Shown piece after piece: positions 61,328 through 64,000 of a stretch of DNA of 64,000 nt (positions within the stretch are counted from its first letter, which is position 1; every line of letters begins with the position of its first letter). Where the stretch lies: positions 62,001-126,000 of the forward strand of contig NZ_LT630003.1 of assembly GCF_900105615.1 (NCBI RefSeq). Reading direction: 5' to 3'. The DNA comes from Lacrimispora sphenoides JCM 1415 (GTDB lineage: Bacteria; Bacillota; Clostridia; Lachnospirales; Lachnospiraceae). The translations under genes were made by a program, and so were the position numbers. Below the pieces are notes generated by a model. It had not been told where the DNA came from. It made no database searches and saw nothing but the letters and a program-made list of their open reading frames with translations.

Positions 61328-62584
61328 ATGAACAGGACCGTACAAAAACTTTTAATCGGTTTATGGCTGCTGGTTTCCTTTTTATTGATCAGCGTAATTT
61401 TAAAATATTACAGAGAATCCAATGAGGTGGCAGCTGAGGAGGAGAAAAGGGACCAGCTTGTGGTCATGGCTGTCAGCGAGGAGGATGAAAGCGGTGATTA
61501 CTTAAAGAGACTTGTAGATGAATATTCTAAACTGCCGGGGAACCCGGAGGTCAGGATCCAGTATGTCTCTCAGTCCGGTTTTCAAAAGCAGCTGTGCATT
61601 GATAAGGATCAGAATAACCTCCCTGATCTGATCATTTGTGAAAACGTCATGACGCCTGCCCTTGAGTCCATGGGAATTCTTAGGGATTTGTCCGATTTCA
61701 TGACAGCGGAGAGAGCCTCTCTGTATTTAAAGAATGCATACAGCAGCACGGTGGTAAACGGCATCTGCTATTCCGTTCCCTTTACCAGCAACCCCTATGT
61801 GGTGTTTTATAATGAGGATCATTTAAGGAAGCATAATGCCACCATTCCGGAAACGATGGAAGAGCTTCTTAAGCTGTGCAGGGAAACCAGTACCCTTGGC
61901 ACCTATAATTTCGGTTTTGCCATGAAGAATAAAGAGGATATCGCCTCCAGTTTTCTGCAGATGATCTATTCTGCCGGAGGAACCTTAAGGAGCCTGGATA
62001 CGGAAAACTGCATGAAACTATATGAAATGCTTGGCAATATGAGGGATGAGGGGATCATAGACCAGGATGTGATCAACTGGAATCAGAAGGAGCTAATGAA
62101 GGCATTTTCCAAGGGATATGTAAAGATCGCCATTGCAGAGCTAAGCTCCATGTCCATATTGGAGAATTCGGATAAGAAGTGCAAGTATAAAATCGCGGAA
62201 ATCCCTTATATCCAGAAACAGACGTATCTGCTGCAGGGAGACAACATCGGGATCACGGTAACGGCGGATATGGAAGAATCCATAAAACTGCTGGATTACC
62301 TTACATCCAGGGAGGTGGTTAAGAGCTATTACGAAAACACCTGCTGCCTTTCCGTAAGAACGGATGTAACGGTAAATCCCGGACTGGTAAGAGGTCTTCC
62401 GGATGAATTCGTGGAACGGGAGAGAAACCAGAGCATCTTAAAAAATGCCTACACCACATGGTTTATCATATCAGATGGAATTGCAGGGAATCTAACGGCT
62501 TTTCTCGGAGACAAGACCATGACACCGGAGGAGGTTTCCAAAAGGCTTCAGGGTGACATCAGGAGCGCCATTTTAGAAAGGTAG
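61328..62584 (+). CDS. Extracellular solute-binding protein, membrane-anchored
   Basis: A 418-residue family 1 solute-binding protein with an N-terminal hydrophobic segment (about residues 8-26, no lipobox cysteine), so probably a membrane-tethered rather than a freely released form. NGICYSVPFTSNPYVVFYNEDHL and MEELLKLCRETS resemble carbohydrate-binding proteins. Starting 3 bases after the YesN stop, it may be a sugar co-sensor for the kinase rather than a transporter component; that is inference. Confidence 0.85.
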   Translation: MNRTVQKLLIGLWLLVSFLLISVILKYYRESNEVAAEEEKRDQLVVMAVSEEDESGDYLKRLVDEYSKLPGNPEVRIQYVSQSGFQKQLCIDKDQNNLPDLIICENVMTPALESMGILRDLSDFMTAERASLYLKNAYSSTVVNGICYSVPFTSNPYVVFYNEDHLRKHNATIPETMEELLKLCRETSTLGTYNFGFAMKNKEDIASSFLQMIYSAGGTLRSLDTENCMKLYEMLGNMRDEGIIDQDVINWNQKELMKAFSKGYVKIAIAELSSMSILENSDKKCKYKIAEIPYIQKQTYLLQGDNIGITVTADMEESIKLLDYLTSREVVKSYYENTCCLSVRTDVTVNPGLVRGLPDEFVERERNQSILKNAYTTWFIISDGIAGNLTAFLGDKTMTPEEVSKRLQGDIRSAILER

Positions 62585-62596
62585 GCGGTAAGAGTC

Positions 62597-62642
62597 AAGT
62601 TCCCACCACTTCAATGCCGGAAAGGCATAAGTGGTGGGGACT
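62597..62642 (+). other. Intergenic hairpin after the sensor operon
   Basis: A long stem (AAGT-CCCACCACTT with AAGTGGTGGGGACTT, and inner ATGCC/GGCAT, GAAA-type loop) lacks a T-tail. It may be a processing site or weak terminator. Confidence 0.5.
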
Positions 62643-62681
62643 TACTTAATGAGATTAAAATTATACCCCTTTTCTAAAATT

Positions 62682-62711
62682 TTGGAATACTCTGTAAAAC
62701 TTTCTTATGAT
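62682..62711 (+). promoter_or_regulatory. Promoter of the final binding-protein gene
   Basis: TTGGAA (62682-62687), 18-bp spacer, TATGAT (62706-62711). Downstream, ACTATAAG and CTTATAGT (8-bp inverted arms around a 17-bp gap, about 62727-62761) form a possible operator for the YesN-type regulator. Confidence 0.5.
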
Positions 62712-62893
62712 ATCATTTTCTTAACCACTATAAGAAACACGATTCACGGGTTACTTATAGTTAACGCGGCAGTCGCCGGAATAAGCATGCAGGCATAGTT
62801 ATCCGGTTCGTTGCCCGCGTAGATAAAGATACCTTACAGGTATATGTTTCTTCCCAGAAAGTCTGGGAGACGAATAAGAGATGGGAGGGTTTT

Positions 62894-64000
62894 ATGAAGA
62901 AAATGAAGAAAGTTGCAGCAGCGGTGCTTGCATCGGCCATGATTCTTTCCCTGGCAGCATGCCAGGGCTCCGGGACAAAGACGGAGACAACAGCCGGAGG
63001 AAAGACAGAAGCAGCTTCCGGGGAAACCGGAAAACCAGCAGAAACCCAGAGCACAGGCGGAAAGACGAAAATTTCCATCACCTTCCGGGATGGAGGAAGC
63101 GATGCTCTGAAGAACTGGTTTGAGAATGCGTATGAGACATATGATAAAAAGGATTCCATCGAACTTGACATTGCCCCCATTACTGCTTCAGAAGGAGATT
63201 ATTTTGCAAAGGTGGCGCTGGCACTTCAATCAGCGGATACGGCTCCGGACATAGTCTGCGAAGATACGTTCCAGCTTCCCTCAGACGTGGCAGCCGGTTA
63301 TCTTACCGATCTTTCAGCCTACTTAAAGGATTATAAGGAATGGAATGACGGGACCTTTTACGGGCCGCTGGTGGAGGGAGTTACATACAGTGACGGAAGC
63401 GTGTACGGAATCCCTTACTGTACCGATACCCGCGGATTGTGGTATAACAAGGACATATTTAAGGCAGCCGGCTTAGATACGGAGTGGCAGCCAAAAACCT
63501 GGCAGGATATCCTGGATACCTGCAAGGTCATCAAGGAGAAATGCCCGGACGTGGTGCCCTTCTGGTGCAATTCAGGAGTAGCGAGCGGAGAAGCCACCTC
63601 TATGCAGACCTATGAGATGCTTCTTTACGGGACAGGTGAGCAGCTGTTAGATGAAAATGACAAATGGATCGCATCCAGCGAAAATATTTTAAAATCCCTG
63701 AGTTTTATCAACACCATATATAAGGAAGGATACGGTCCCTCCCTTTCCAAGGTATTAAACGGAGAGGCAGGAAACATTGCTTCCAGAGAATATTTACCTG
63801 GAGGCAAGCTTGCCATTTCCTTAGACGGATACTGGATGACAGGAAATTACAAGGAAACAGGATCAGCTCCATGGCCGGAATATAAGGATAAGCTTGGTAT
63901 CGCAGCCATGCCCACCTCTGAGGGGCAGAAACCGGGTAGCATCACCATGTCAGGCGGCTGGGCATTATCCATACCACAGCTTTCCGATCAAAAGGATGCG
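62894..64000 (+). CDS. Sugar ABC transporter solute-binding lipoprotein, 3' end missing
   Basis: The frame is open from ATG 62894 to the window edge (369 codons visible). Signal peptide MKKMKKVAAAVLASAMILSL then LAAC lipobox (cysteine about residue 23), then a Thr/Gly-rich linker and a family 1 carbohydrate-binding protein: KVALALQSADTAPDIVCED, YGIPYCTDTRGLWYNKDIF, MSGGWALSIPQ. GGGAGGG precedes the ATG. A small hairpin (CCCAGA/TCTGGG) lies just before it. It is probably the first gene of a sugar importer operon controlled by the upstream two-component system. Confidence 0.93.
   Translation, partial: MKKMKKVAAAVLASAMILSLAACQGSGTKTETTAGGKTEAASGETGKPAETQSTGGKTKISITFRDGGSDALKNWFENAYETYDKKDSIELDIAPITASEGDYFAKVALALQSADTAPDIVCEDTFQLPSDVAAGYLTDLSAYLKDYKEWNDGTFYGPLVEGVTYSDGSVYGIPYCTDTRGLWYNKDIFKAAGLDTEWQPKTWQDILDTCKVIKEKCPDVVPFWCNSGVASGEATSMQTYEMLLYGTGEQLLDENDKWIASSENILKSLSFINTIYKEGYGPSLSKVLNGEAGNIASREYLPGGKLAISLDGYWMTGNYKETGSAPWPEYKDKLGIAAMPTSEGQKPGSITMSGGWALSIPQLSDQKDA

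Noticed and set aside
1..64000. tRNA, rRNA, CRISPR array, transposase, integrase or phage genes
   Set aside because: I looked on both strands and saw no cloverleaf with TTCGAATC-type T-arm in gene context, no regularly spaced repeats and no recombinase motifs; the repeats found are intergenic hairpin elements.

Overview
The window is a chromosomal stretch of an anaerobic, low-to-mid GC Firmicute, most likely a Lachnospiraceae member of the Clostridium sphenoides/saccharolyticum (Lacrimispora-like) type. This rests on gene content and order (dnaK-dnaJ; prmA-rsmE-cysteine desulfurase-thiI; ireB-ruvX-DUF1292-fur-rnj-mltG-like-trmR-trhP-like), strong AGGAGG ribosome-binding sites, a tryptophan-type T-box, a YesM/YesN two-component system, pyruvate phosphate dikinase, and an orphan CO dehydrogenase. 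No rRNA, tRNA, CRISPR array, phage or insertion sequence was recognised. Genes run off both ends: dnaK lacks its 5' end and the last solute-binding lipoprotein lacks its 3' end.

Layout. 1-3.5 kb: dnaK, dnaJ and a small cell-wall-repeat protein. 4-9.1 kb: TauE/SafE exporter, prmA, rsmE, cysteine desulfurase and thiI. 9.2-16.8 kb: an HPr-like gene on the minus strand, mtaB, then a long run from ireB to a U32 peptidase (tRNA ho5U/mo5U modification). 16.8-22.8 kb: a broken araC-type regulator, then a transporter, a hydantoinase/oxoprolinase-family protein, a HExxH protein and a GntR regulator. 22.9-24.7 kb: a T-box and a TrpB2-like gene. 24.9-32.8 kb: YdcF-like protein, M16C protease, era, recO, lipoprotein and glycyl-tRNA synthetase. 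33-38 kb (minus): a BMP-type nucleoside ABC importer. 38.2-42.5 kb: MATE transporter and ppdK. 42.7-47.7 kb: a MarR divergon with a PatB/MalY lyase, a symporter and a CoA-disulfide reductase-rhodanese fusion, which together look like sulfur amino acid (cystine) catabolism. 48-50.6 kb: a short cis-prenyltransferase homologue and cooS. 50.9-57.8 kb: a Cys-rich Crp/Fnr regulator, then an apparent operon of NifH-, NifD- and NifK-like proteins with a FecBCD-type metal-chelate/corrinoid ABC importer. 58-64 kb: YesM/YesN and two solute-binding proteins for carbohydrate uptake.

The best candidates for something undescribed are: (1) the nitrogenase-like H/D/K set joined to a chelate importer and bracketed by two identical 36-nt terminators; (2) two 140-bp intergenic elements that align without gaps, in which two long stems differ in sequence but stay paired; (3) a dispersed two-hairpin repeat whose purine-rich 3' end supplies or abuts the ribosome-binding site of housekeeping genes at several loci; (4) a roughly 28-nt repeat folding into a stem with facing GA/GA and a short GNRA-like loop, seen three times with compensatory changes.

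All calls come from reading the sequence; no database or folding program was run.
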